Source of the DNA: Lachnospiraceae bacterium
GTDB lineage: Bacteria > Bacillota > Clostridia > Lachnospirales > Lachnospiraceae
Assembly (NCBI GenBank): GCA_024685005.1
Contig: JAIKWF010000025.1
Coordinates: 1-64,000, forward strand
Length of the DNA: 64,000 bases
Reading direction: 5' to 3'
Below the pieces are notes generated by a model, which made no database searches, had not been told where the DNA came from, and was given only the letters and a program-made list of their open reading frames with translations. The position numbers were made by a program, and so were the translations under genes. Shown one piece after another: positions 10,199 through 18,733 of this stretch; the first letter of the stretch is position 1; every line of letters starts with the position of its first letter.

Positions 10199-11857
10199 GT
10201 GAGTGATTGGTACAAGACAATGGCCTTTTACCAGATCTGGATCCGAAGCTTTGCCGACGGAAACGGAGACGGGATCGGGGATCTGCAGGGTGTATACGAA
10301 AAACTGCCCTATATAAAGGAGCTGGGAGTGGACGGCATTTGGTTTTCCCCCATTTACCCTTCGCCCAATGCAGACTTCGGGTATGATATTTCCGATTACA
10401 AAAATATCCATCCGGACTACGGCACCCTGGAGGAGTTTCAAAAAGTACTGGAAAAAGCCCATGAATTGGGGCTGAAGGTCATTATGGATCTGGTGGTGAA
10501 CCATACTTCCGACGAACATCCCTGGTTTCTGGAAAGCCGGAAGGGAAAGGACAATCCCTACAGTGATTATTATATCTGGCGGGATGAGCCCAATAACTGG
10601 GACTCTCTTTTTGAAGGAAAGGCCTGGGAATATGACCCTGTTCGGGGCCAGTATTATCTCCACCTGTTTGCGAAAAAGCAGCCGGATCTGAACATGGACA
10701 ATCCCGCTGTCCGAAAAGAAGTGGAAGAGATCATGCGCTTCTGGCTGGATCTGGGAGTGGACGGTTTCCGGGAGGATGTGATCAATTTTATCTCCAAAAA
10801 AGAAGGCCTGCCCAACGGCGTTCCTTTCCTGCCTGCCGTAAACGGCATGATTCACTATAAGGACGGCCCCCATATCTACGAGTATAACAGCCAGTTCCGC
10901 AAGGTATGCATGGAATATGATGCCTTCCAGGTGGGAGAAGGCCCCATGACCACCCTGCCATCTGCCCTGAAGTATCTGACAGGAAAAAACAAATGTCTGG
11001 ATATGATGTTTTCCTTTGATCATATGATGGCGGACTGTTTTTACACAGAATACATGCACAGACCTTTTTCCCTGGTGAAATTCAAAAAAGCCATTTCCAA
11101 ATGGCAGTATGGCCTTCAGGGAAAAGCCTGGAATGCCCTGTATCTGGAAAATCACGACCATCCCAGGATCATCAGCCGCTACGGAAGCGAGATCTTCTGG
11201 AAACAGAGCGGCACCATGCTGGCGGCCTGCTATCTGTTTCTGCAGGGAACCCCCTTTATCTATCAGGGGCAGGAGATCGGCATGACCAATATCAGGCTGG
11301 GACGGATCGAACATTACGAAGATATCTCCAGTAAAACCAACTATCACACCTATCATTTGAAGGAGAGTACGGCAAAAAGGCTCCACCGCATTCACTTATC
11401 CAGCAGGGATTCTGCCAGGACCCCCATGCAGTGGGATGATTCGCCCCACGCAGGTTTTACCGTGCCGGAGGCGAAGCCATGGTTTTATGTAAACCGAAAT
11501 TATAAAAAGATTAATGTAAAAGCCCAGGAGCAGGATCAGGACAGTATCCTGAATTTTTATAAAACATGCCTGCGCATGCGAAAGACTTCCAAGACCCTGC
11601 TGTTTGGCAGTTACCGGGAGTATTTCCCCAAAAACAGAGAGCAGTTCATCTACGAAAGACAGTTAGAAGATAAGCACTATCTGATCATCTGCTCCTTTGC
11701 GGGAAGAGCAACCCTTTTAAAATACCCGCCTGTTTTTGAAGGAAGAAAAGCAACCCTTGTGTTATCCAACTATAAACATCGGGAGCAGGTGCAGCTTTTG
11801 CAGGGAGAAAGCTTCTTAAAGCCCTATGAATGCAGAGTTTACCGCCTGAGGTTTTAG
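10199..11857 (+). CDS. malL: GH13 oligo-1,6-glucosidase (isomaltase-type alpha-glucosidase)
   Basis: 552 residues, usual for the GH13_31 family. GTG start 21 bp after the previous stop, with GGGAG upstream. Catalytic motifs are complete: DLVVNHTSDEHPWF (region I), GFREDVINF with the nucleophile Asp at about 193, VGEG with the acid/base Glu at about 247, and NHDHPR with Asp at about 320. In this family Val directly after the nucleophile goes with alpha-1,6 specificity, so isomaltose or panose-type oligosaccharides are likely substrates; that is an inference. No signal peptide, so the enzyme is cytoplasmic. No sugar transporter lies beside it. The symbol follows the B. subtilis homologue and is tentative. 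Confidence 0.88.
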   Translation: MSDWYKTMAFYQIWIRSFADGNGDGIGDLQGVYEKLPYIKELGVDGIWFSPIYPSPNADFGYDISDYKNIHPDYGTLEEFQKVLEKAHELGLKVIMDLVVNHTSDEHPWFLESRKGKDNPYSDYYIWRDEPNNWDSLFEGKAWEYDPVRGQYYLHLFAKKQPDLNMDNPAVRKEVEEIMRFWLDLGVDGFREDVINFISKKEGLPNGVPFLPAVNGMIHYKDGPHIYEYNSQFRKVCMEYDAFQVGEGPMTTLPSALKYLTGKNKCLDMMFSFDHMMADCFYTEYMHRPFSLVKFKKAISKWQYGLQGKAWNALYLENHDHPRIISRYGSEIFWKQSGTMLAACYLFLQGTPFIYQGQEIGMTNIRLGRIEHYEDISSKTNYHTYHLKESTAKRLHRIHLSSRDSARTPMQWDDSPHAGFTVPEAKPWFYVNRNYKKINVKAQEQDQDSILNFYKTCLRMRKTSKTLLFGSYREYFPKNREQFIYERQLEDKHYLIICSFAGRATLLKYPPVFEGRKATLVLSNYKHREQVQLLQGESFLKPYECRVYRLRF

Positions 11858-11906
11858 TGTGATCACACCAATGTAATGGTTTCAGACACATAACAGAGAG
11901 GACGCC

Positions 11907-12596
11907 ATGAAGATTGAGGTAACGGATAATACCGCATATGAAACAGAGGATATCATAACCGCCAAAGATCTGGTAAAATCCTACCGTCTGGGAGACGGAT
12001 CAGATCTGACGGTGCTGGATCATATGAACCTGTCCCTGCCCAAGGGCAAGCTGATCATGATCATGGGACGATCCGGTTCGGGAAAAACCACCCTGATCAA
12101 CGTGCTCAGTAGCCTGGATACCTTTAACAGCGGCTCGGTGTCCCTTATGGGACATGAGTATTCTCAAATGAGTGACCGGGACAAAGAGCTTTTGCGCCGG
12201 TATCAGATGGGCTTTGTGTTCCAGTCTGTTGCCCTGATCCCGGCCATGACAGCCTGTGAGAATATTGATTTCGGACTGCGAACCGCCGGGGTCAAAGAAG
12301 GACGAAAAGAGCGGATCGCAGAGGTGCTTGAAAGCGTTGGACTGGCCGAACGGGGGAATCATTACCCCGTAGAGCTTTCCGGCGGAGAGCGGCAAAGGAT
12401 CGCCATCGCAAGAGCCATGGCCCACAGACCCAGGGTGATCTTTGCAGATGAGCCCACCGGGGCGCTTGATACGGAATCCGGCTTTCATATAGCGGATCTT
12501 TTTTTGGAACTTGCGAAAAAAGAGCAGATCACCATCGTCATGACAACCCATGATGTGCGGATCTCGGAAATGGCAGATGAAGTGATCAGACTTTAA
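11907..12596 (+). CDS. ABC transporter ATP-binding protein (MacB/LolD type)
   Basis: 229 residues. Walker A GRSGSGKTT, Q-loop region (GFVFQSVALIPAMTACEN), signature LSGGERQR, Walker B VIFADEPTGALD and a switch His in MTTHD are all intact. The DEPTGALD sequence and short length are typical of ATPases that work with FtsX/MacB-like permeases in export, lipoprotein release or cell-wall regulation. No permease is encoded next to it in this window. A second ATPase of the same class follows after about 35 bp, so the two may act together or serve permeases encoded elsewhere. Confidence 0.9.
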   Translation: MKIEVTDNTAYETEDIITAKDLVKSYRLGDGSDLTVLDHMNLSLPKGKLIMIMGRSGSGKTTLINVLSSLDTFNSGSVSLMGHEYSQMSDRDKELLRRYQMGFVFQSVALIPAMTACENIDFGLRTAGVKEGRKERIAEVLESVGLAERGNHYPVELSGGERQRIAIARAMAHRPRVIFADEPTGALDTESGFHIADLFLELAKKEQITIVMTTHDVRISEMADEVIRL

Positions 12597-12631
12597 AGTG
12601 ATATGAGCCGGCAGGCAGCCGGAGGATGAAT

Positions 12632-13636
12632 ATGCAGGAAGCGGATAACAAAACGGAAAACAGCATAGAAGAGGCGGGCGCAAACCAGCAGGAGAGCCGG
12701 ACCTATATCAGATGTGAGGGGCTTGTCCGTATCTACAAATCAGAGGGCGTGGAAGTGATGGCCCTTCAGGGTCTGGATCTTCGTATCGATCAGGGAGAAC
12801 TGGTGGCCATCATCGGTAAATCCGGCAGCGGCAAATCCACTCTTCTGAATCTTTTGGGAGGACTGGACAAACCCAGTGCCGGCGCGGTTTATTTCCATGA
12901 TGATAATCTGGCAGAGATGAACGAAAGACAGCTGGCAGCTTATCGAAACAAGCACATCGGCTTTGTCTGGCAGAAGATCTCGGATAACCTTCTGTTTTAT
13001 CTGACAGCGGCGGAAAACGTAGAGCTTCCCCTGCTGTATACGAAAATGAGCAGAAAAGAAAAAAGAGAGCGGGCCATCAGCATGCTGGCGGCAGTAGGTC
13101 TGGAGCACAAGGCAGACGCCTATCCCGAGCAGCTCTCCGGCGGCGAGCAGCAGCGTGTGGCCATTGCCACGGCCCTGATCAATGAGCCGGAGCTTCTTTT
13201 GATGGATGAGCCTACGGGCGCTGTGGATAAAAAAACATCCCACCTGCTGCAGGATCTGTTCAAAAAACTGAACCGGGAACTGGGGATCACGGTGGTCATC
13301 GTAACCCATGATATTTCCCTGGCGGACCGGGTAGACAGAGTGGTGATGATCTCCGACGGAAAGATCAGTTCCGAGCGGATCTTAAAAGAAGCGGAGTCAG
13401 CAGATGCAAACAATCTGTCAGAGGCTGCGCAGGATACGGCTGAGGGCAGCGTGCAGGAAGGCAATGTGGAAAGCGCCGTGGCAGGAGAGATCCTTACCCA
13501 TGAAGAGTTTTCCATCCTTGACCGGGCGGGCCGTGTGGCATTGTCGGCTGAGATGCGAAAAGCAGCAGGTATCACCACAGACAGAGTAAAGATCGATATC
13601 GAAGACGGCAGGATCGTTATCACTGCCCCGGATTGA
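12632..13636 (+). CDS. ABC transporter ATP-binding protein with an AbrB-like C-terminal tail
   Basis: About 334 residues using the ATG at 12632, which is 6 bp after GGAGG; the ORF-track ATG at 12626 directly abuts the ribosome site. Walker A GKSGSGKST, signature LSGGEQQR, Walker B LLMDEPTGAVD and VTHD are intact. After the ATPase domain (ends near residue 250) comes an acidic linker and a final segment of about 45 residues (ILDRAGRVALSAEMRKAAGI, then VKIDIEDGRIVI) that resembles the swapped-hairpin SpoVT/AbrB fold. Similar tails occur on some macrolide-export-type ATPases; their role is unclear and may be dimerisation. Likely operonic with the preceding ATPase. Permease partner not seen. Confidence 0.85.
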   Translation: MQEADNKTENSIEEAGANQQESRTYIRCEGLVRIYKSEGVEVMALQGLDLRIDQGELVAIIGKSGSGKSTLLNLLGGLDKPSAGAVYFHDDNLAEMNERQLAAYRNKHIGFVWQKISDNLLFYLTAAENVELPLLYTKMSRKEKRERAISMLAAVGLEHKADAYPEQLSGGEQQRVAIATALINEPELLLMDEPTGAVDKKTSHLLQDLFKKLNRELGITVVIVTHDISLADRVDRVVMISDGKISSERILKEAESADANNLSEAAQDTAEGSVQEGNVESAVAGEILTHEEFSILDRAGRVALSAEMRKAAGITTDRVKIDIEDGRIVITAPD

Positions 13637-13659
13637 ACTGAAAAAACAGGAGAGGCAAT

Positions 13660-14832
13660 TTGGATGCGGTTATAAAAAGAAGGATCATAAAGGACGTCAC
13701 AGTGCTCTGGATAGCATTGATTGCATTGGCCATCGTAGTCTGGGTGCCAATCGTTTATTTTGCGTCGGCTGATAACATCTTCAGCGTTCTTTTGCCTGCC
13801 AAAAAGATCACCGCAGGGGAGGATCTGTCAGGCTATGAAGGGAAAAAAGTCAGCTGCAGGATTCACTGCGTCGGAGGCTATGTGGTGCAGTATTACAGTA
13901 ACTCAGACCCTTACCGGTCCATCTATGCCTGCGGCTACATGGCATTGGATGATCAGCTGAAAAACCCCTTCTGTGTCTTCGTGCCCACAAGATTGGAAGG
14001 CAGGATGGAAACCCTGCTTAATAAAACCTGGGACAGACGCAACGGTATTACAGATGCGAATACGGATGAGAATTTTTATGTGGAGGTAAATGGGGTTGTA
14101 AGGAAGCTGAATTCCGATGAACGGCAATATTTCGTGGAAGCAGTCCAGTATTTTTACGAAAACAATAAGCCCCGCTACGGCGATGTATATTACATTGATG
14201 GCGGCAACGTGATGGGAAAGCATCAGGGAGATACGAAGCTGCTATTGTTAGAGCTGTGCTTTATCTTTTTCTATGTGGCAATGGCGGTCATTCTTGCGGT
14301 GTACACCGTAAAAGCCTTTCAATATCCGAAAGTGATCGAGGAATTCCTTTTGCAAAGCAGAATGAGCAAAAGCCAGCTGGAAACCGCATTTCAATCCGCA
14401 GAGGAAGTGTATAAGGGAATCTGGATCAGCCCGGAGATCACCGTTTTTTTTGAGATCAGGGGCTTTGGGATCGTGCGAAACAGGGATCTGGTCTGGGCAT
14501 ATGTCATAATGGAAAGAGGCTATAAAGGCAGTCGGAAATACTATTTGGAACTGTATGATAAGAACAAGAATCGATGCGGCCATATCGGGGTGAATCATAA
14601 ATATCAACCGGTCCTGGATTATTATGAGAAGTATTGTACTCATATTGTGATCGGTCTGGATGAGGAAAAGCAAAGACTGTTTGATTTTGCTTTTGACAAG
14701 TTCCTCCGGCTGCGGTATTACTGGAATATGGATCTGAGGGAGGAGGAGTTTTCCCGGGGATTCGGAGCAGGCTATAACAGCGATCTGAGCGGTTATCAGA
14801 ATCTGATATTCGAAGAAGATAATTTTAAATGA
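13660..14832 (+). CDS. Two-TM membrane protein of unknown function
   Basis: 390 residues from a TTG start with AGGAGAGG close upstream; no in-frame ATG fits better. One TM segment lies near residues 10-33 and a second near 193-218. Between them is an extracytoplasmic domain of about 160 residues. After the second TM come about 170 cytoplasmic residues that are rich in beta-type and aromatic sequence (for example RKYYLELYDKNKNRCGHI), possibly a PH-like fold. It follows the second ABC ATPase by 23 bp, but it lacks the four-TM FtsX/MacB permease plan, so it is not an obvious partner. I do not recognise the family. Confidence 0.65.
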   Translation: MDAVIKRRIIKDVTVLWIALIALAIVVWVPIVYFASADNIFSVLLPAKKITAGEDLSGYEGKKVSCRIHCVGGYVVQYYSNSDPYRSIYACGYMALDDQLKNPFCVFVPTRLEGRMETLLNKTWDRRNGITDANTDENFYVEVNGVVRKLNSDERQYFVEAVQYFYENNKPRYGDVYYIDGGNVMGKHQGDTKLLLLELCFIFFYVAMAVILAVYTVKAFQYPKVIEEFLLQSRMSKSQLETAFQSAEEVYKGIWISPEITVFFEIRGFGIVRNRDLVWAYVIMERGYKGSRKYYLELYDKNKNRCGHIGVNHKYQPVLDYYEKYCTHIVIGLDEEKQRLFDFAFDKFLRLRYYWNMDLREEEFSRGFGAGYNSDLSGYQNLIFEEDNFK

Positions 14833-14849
14833 TTCAGACAAACAAAAAA

Positions 14850-14872
14850 CCCTCGTAAATACGAGGGTTTTT
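14850..14872. terminator. Bidirectional rho-independent terminator
   Basis: CCCTCGTA-AA-TACGAGGG followed by TTTTT on the + strand and preceded by A-rich sequence that gives a U-tract on the - strand. It can end the + strand membrane-protein operon and the - strand tRNA-Glu transcript. Confidence 0.9.
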
Positions 14873-14874
14873 AG

Positions 14875-14946
14875 CAGCCAGTAGGGGAATCGAACCCCTG
14901 TTTCCGCCGTGAGAGGGCGGCGTCTTAGCCGCTTGACCAACTGGCC
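14875..14946 (-). tRNA. tRNA-Glu (anticodon CUC)
   Basis: On the - strand the sequence starts GGCCAGTTGGTCAAGCGGCT. The anticodon arm is CCGCC-CTCTCAC-GGCGG, giving anticodon CTC, which reads GAG. The T arm carries GGTTCGATTCC, and the acceptor stem GGCCAGT pairs with ACTGGCT (one terminal G-U). The discriminator base is G and no CCA is encoded. The bidirectional terminator lies immediately 3'. Confidence 0.93.
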
Positions 14947-14976
14947 ACAAGTTGCTTTCGTGAAGCGACCTTTGTT

Positions 14977-15005
14977 ATCTTATAACAGGTTGTGGGAAAA
15001 AGCAA
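14977..15005 (-). promoter_or_regulatory. Candidate promoter for tRNA-Glu
   Basis: On the - strand, TTGCTT and TAAGAT are separated by 17 bp, about 30 bp upstream of the mature tRNA 5' end. Both hexamers match the sigma-A consensus only partly, so this is a position-supported guess. Confidence 0.4.
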
Positions 15006-15042
15006 GCTTTTTTTAGAAAAATTTTTGAGAAAGAGGTAACAC

Positions 15043-15385
15043 ATGTTAGTAAGAAAGCAAAACGGATTTGATGACTTTGTCTGCATCGCCGATAAGTGCC
15101 CTAAAAGCTGCTGTATCGGCTGGCAGATCGTCATTGATGATAAGAGGCTTCAAAAGTACAAATATATCCCTGCTGTATACGTATTTTTGCGGAAGCGTCT
15201 ACGACGGACAGCTTTATGCCAGGTGCATGATCGCCCTGTGGAGCGTCCGCTGGATCATGCTGATCTTTGCGGCAACAGACCTGCCCATAGACAAGGTGAT
15301 CTATCTGTATGCAAGGGAGATTGAGCACTCCGATGAAAATATCAACGCACTCATCGCGTTTTTCGAAGGGGAAATCCCGGAGTAA
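15043..15385 (+). pseudogene. Decayed FliB-type lysine-N-methylase gene
   Basis: Two overlapping frames carry the two ends of one protein family. Frame 1 (from ATG 15043) gives VCIADKCPKSCCIGWQIVID, the N-terminal cysteine motif of FliB-like flagellin lysine methylases. Frame 2 (ending at 15385) gives the family's C-terminal end: YTYFCGSVYDGQLYARCMIA and later YAREIEHSDENI. FliB-like proteins are about 400 residues; here only about 110 codons remain. The two parts meet near 15165 with a large internal deletion and a frame change. The protein cannot be functional. Confidence 0.8.
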
Positions 15386-15518
15386 ACCACGGAAAGACCC
15401 CGGGGATCTGCGGTGAAAATATGAAGGATTACCGTGAAATATCATCGCATATTTTGTCGTATTTATGGTATACTTATAAGTGTATGTATGACGCAGCTTT
15501 GAGGAGGAGAGGAAAGCT

Positions 15519-17798
15519 TTGAAGATCAAAAGAGCATTATTGGCAACGCTTACTGCATGTTGCCTTTTACTGATACCGCAAACAGGCGGAAGTTATTTGT
15601 GCATGGCCGCAGAAGAGGGCGGCGAAAGCAAGGTGGAAAAGATCACGATCCGGCCCGGCCCCGATGATGTCAATGTGATCCCCGATAAATACAATACCGG
15701 ATGTAAGGGTACGCTTACTAAATTTGCCGGAACCCAGGGGAAAGAGGAGGTTCATGCAGCAGGCCCGGAGGGGGAAGTGAGCATTTTCCTGAAAAAAAGC
15801 AGTGCCGCGGATACCTATAATATCGACTTTAACGACAACGGTCATTTACCGGAGGAGGTTTTGGTAAAGGATATGGATTTCTCCGCCTTTACCATCAATA
15901 TGCTGCGGGATTCTTTGTCGGACCATTCCGTTACCATCCGGTTTGAGAATTGCAGATTCGGTCGGGTTTCCAAGGATAACTTTGACAGTAAGGTCCTCTT
16001 TTTGTTCGATCACTGCACCATCCGCCGGTTTATCGGCAGTAATGCCATTTTAAACAGGTGTGCCATGGGGGGCAGCAATGAAGATCCTCTGGTACCTTTT
16101 CGCAATGTGGAAGTCGCAGGCTGCTATTTTTCCGATCTGAACTATCCGGATACGGATAAGGTGACCCATATCGACGGCACTCAGATCTATGGCTATCGCT
16201 ATACGGATAGGACCACCGGAGAGGTGAAGGAAGTGGATGTGCAGGATGTGTCCTATGAAAACTGCCGGTTTGAGGTCCCCAACTTCCAGTATAACTTCGA
16301 GAACAAAGCCACGGTCAATTCCTGCATCATGATCCAGTTAGAGTATGCAGACGCTTACAATATCAAAATAAAGGACTGTATCGTAAACGGCGGAGGATAT
16401 ACCATTTTTGCCAGAAGTAAAAAAGGAGACCGGAAGCTAGAGGGCGTCTCCCTGGAGAATGTCAGGGTCGGCGATGCCAAATATTTCGGCGCCATCTATC
16501 CCACCATCGATAAAAAAGTAAGATTCTCCAATCTTTGCGGAACCGACAGCCTCTACATCGGAACGGTGGAAAAGCTGGAAGGTAAAACAACTTTTTCCGT
16601 TACCAACGATACGCGAAAGATCAGGAAGCTGAGAATCCTGACAGATAAGGATACCTATGACTTTGCCATTCCCGCAGGTGCCACCAGAGAGAGTCTGGAT
16701 AAAAAGCATTTTACAAGCTTTTCCCAGCTGCCCGCCGACCGGATCTATACCATCCCGGAGGCCTGCGAGTATGCCATCTGTCTGGATGTGACGGATTCGA
16801 ATAATGTAAAGCAGATCCGCTTTGTAAATTACACTGACGGTGAAGTGGTTGTGGATAAAAGCCAGCTTGGCAATATAGATCCGGATGTGCCCCTTGCGTC
16901 GGGAACCTGCAAGGAAGGGCTGACCTATACCATCAGCAAAGACTATACCCTGACCGTTTCCGGCAACGGCATCATGGAGGATTTCCATTCCGGCAAGCTT
17001 CCCCTCTGGGACGGCTATAAGGATTATGTGAAAAAGGTTGTGGTTGAGGACGGCGTTCAGGGCCTTGGCAATATGGCATTCAGGAACTTTTTCGCACTGG
17101 AGGAAGTTGTGCTGCCGGATTCCTTAAAGCGCATCGGTGCAAGGTGCTTTGCCAACTGCAATACCCTTTCTGTGATCGATATCCCGGAAGGCACCAAGGT
17201 GGAAAAAAATGCCTTTGTAGGCGTGGCAAAGATCATTGTGGAAGATCAGGAAACATCCGACGAAGAAGATGAAGAACTGAAAAAATATCAGGAGCAAAAC
17301 AAAGATCCGGATGAAGACACCCCGGATCCCGCCGGCCCCGGAAAAGATGAAAAGCAAGACAGTAAGCCGGAGGTAACTAAGGGAGAGCCCGGACAAACAC
17401 CGGCAGACCCTTCTGCAGACCATCAAAACAAATCTGTAAAAAAGGGTGATAAGATCACAGACGAAAAGACCGGATTTGTGTATCAGGTGACGAAGGAAGG
17501 TAAGACGCCGACCCTTTCCCTGATCAGGTGCCCGAAAAAGAAAAAGTCGCTGAAAATCAAGAGCAAAATCACCATTGACGGGCAAAAGTATAAAGTGACA
17601 AGCATTGGTAAAAAAGCCTTCAGAAACAATAAGAAGGTGCAAAAGATCACTTTGGAAAAGGGCATCACAAAGGCCGGCAAGGGAGCCTTTAAAGGCTGTA
17701 AGAATTTAAAAAAGGTGATCGCAAAAGACAAGAAGCTGACAAGGAAAAAGCTTTGGTCGGCGGGACTGAAAAAGAGCGTCACTGTATCGAAAAAGTAG
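15519..17798 (+). CDS. Secreted beta-helix and LRR surface protein
   Basis: 759 residues from a TTG start placed 6 bp after a strong GAGGAGGAGAGG site. A signal peptide ends near residue 31. Residues about 100-340 show repeated short strands with NCRF, DHCTI and KDCIVNGG-type turns, as in right-handed parallel beta-helices. Residues about 480-575 form a BspA-like LRR_5 unit (MAFRNFFALEEVVLPDSLKR). An acidic Pro-rich linker follows, then a second, strikingly lysine-rich LRR_5 domain (about 640-759; IGKKAFRNNKKVQKITLEKG). There is no LPXTG. The next gene encodes a second beta-helix protein (DUF3737). Likely displayed on the cell surface; binding partner unknown. Confidence 0.75.
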   Translation: MKIKRALLATLTACCLLLIPQTGGSYLCMAAEEGGESKVEKITIRPGPDDVNVIPDKYNTGCKGTLTKFAGTQGKEEVHAAGPEGEVSIFLKKSSAADTYNIDFNDNGHLPEEVLVKDMDFSAFTINMLRDSLSDHSVTIRFENCRFGRVSKDNFDSKVLFLFDHCTIRRFIGSNAILNRCAMGGSNEDPLVPFRNVEVAGCYFSDLNYPDTDKVTHIDGTQIYGYRYTDRTTGEVKEVDVQDVSYENCRFEVPNFQYNFENKATVNSCIMIQLEYADAYNIKIKDCIVNGGGYTIFARSKKGDRKLEGVSLENVRVGDAKYFGAIYPTIDKKVRFSNLCGTDSLYIGTVEKLEGKTTFSVTNDTRKIRKLRILTDKDTYDFAIPAGATRESLDKKHFTSFSQLPADRIYTIPEACEYAICLDVTDSNNVKQIRFVNYTDGEVVVDKSQLGNIDPDVPLASGTCKEGLTYTISKDYTLTVSGNGIMEDFHSGKLPLWDGYKDYVKKVVVEDGVQGLGNMAFRNFFALEEVVLPDSLKRIGARCFANCNTLSVIDIPEGTKVEKNAFVGVAKIIVEDQETSDEEDEELKKYQEQNKDPDEDTPDPAGPGKDEKQDSKPEVTKGEPGQTPADPSADHQNKSVKKGDKITDEKTGFVYQVTKEGKTPTLSLIRCPKKKKSLKIKSKITIDGQKYKVTSIGKKAFRNNKKVQKITLEKGITKAGKGAFKGCKNLKKVIAKDKKLTRKKLWSAGLKKSVTVSKK

Positions 17799-17822
17799 TG
17801 AATGAAGGAGTAAAAACAGAAC

Positions 17823-18701
17823 ATGAAAGTAATCAGTAAACAGCATTATTCAGAGGAAAGACCGCTGTTTCGGGAAAAGGGACTTCGGTTGGAAGGCTGC
17901 ACCTTCGATCAGGGGGAATCCCCTTTGAAAGAAGCCTGCAGCATTACCATGGAAGGGGGGGCATTTCAATGGAAATACCCCCTTTGGTATGCAAAAAACA
18001 TTCAGGTGAAGGGAACGTATTTTGCAGAAAATGCAAGAGCGGGGATCTGGTACACGGATCAGATCGAGCTGTCGGATCTGATCATCGATGCGCCCAAAAC
18101 CTTCCGCCGCTGCAACGGGATCCGGCTGAACAATATTAAGATGCCAAATGCCGCAGAGACTCTCTGGTATAACAGAGATGTAGAACTTGAAAATGTGGAA
18201 GCTACAGGGGATTATTTTGCCATGGGTACGGAAAACATCCGGGTGAAGAATCTTTTGCTGAACGGAAATTACAGCTTTGACGGCTGCAAAAATGTGGAGA
18301 TCACGGATTCAAAGCTTTTGTCCAAGGACTGTGTCTGGAACTGCGAAAATGTTCTGATCAAAAACTCCTATATTGAAGGGGAGTATCTGGGGTGGAATTC
18401 CAAAAACGTAACACTGCAGGACTGCACCATAAAGAGTCTGCAGGGAATGTGTTATGTGGAGAATCTCAAAGTGATCAACTGCCGGCTGGAAGGCACCAGC
18501 CTTGCCTTTGAATTTGCAACGGTTCAGGCGCAGATCACAGACTCTGTCGACAGCGTGATGAACCCCATAGCCGGAACCATTACGGCGCCTTTGATCAAAA
18601 AGCTGATTATGGACCCTGCCCAGGTGGATCCGGCAAAGACCACGATCAACGCGGAGGTTGCGGAAAGGCTTGATCGATTTGACGGGATCATACCGGATTA
18701 G
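17823..18701 (+). CDS. DUF3737 family right-handed beta-helix protein
   Basis: 292 residues, ATG preceded by GAAGGAG. No signal peptide, so cytoplasmic. The sequence is a ladder of short repeats of the kind VKNLLLNGNYSFDGCKNVEI and VTLQDCTIKS, which I recognise as the DUF3737 family of predicted parallel beta-helices. No catalytic residues can be assigned. It lies 24 bp after the secreted beta-helix/LRR gene and 32 bp before the PatB gene, so it is probably cotranscribed with both. Biochemical function is not established for the family. Confidence 0.8.
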   Translation: MKVISKQHYSEERPLFREKGLRLEGCTFDQGESPLKEACSITMEGGAFQWKYPLWYAKNIQVKGTYFAENARAGIWYTDQIELSDLIIDAPKTFRRCNGIRLNNIKMPNAAETLWYNRDVELENVEATGDYFAMGTENIRVKNLLLNGNYSFDGCKNVEITDSKLLSKDCVWNCENVLIKNSYIEGEYLGWNSKNVTLQDCTIKSLQGMCYVENLKVINCRLEGTSLAFEFATVQAQITDSVDSVMNPIAGTITAPLIKKLIMDPAQVDPAKTTINAEVAERLDRFDGIIPD

Positions 18702-18733
18702 ATTGTTTGAAATAATAAAACCGGGAGGGAAAT

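Noticed and set aside
10157-11395. 412-residue - strand ORF opposite the glucosidase gene
   Set aside because: The + strand GH13 gene has all catalytic motifs; the opposite frame has no recognisable domain.
11859-11868. TGTGATCACA palindrome after the GH13 stop as a CRP site
   Set aside because: Lacks the six-base spacer of CRP sites and sits beside a stop codon with no promoter evident.
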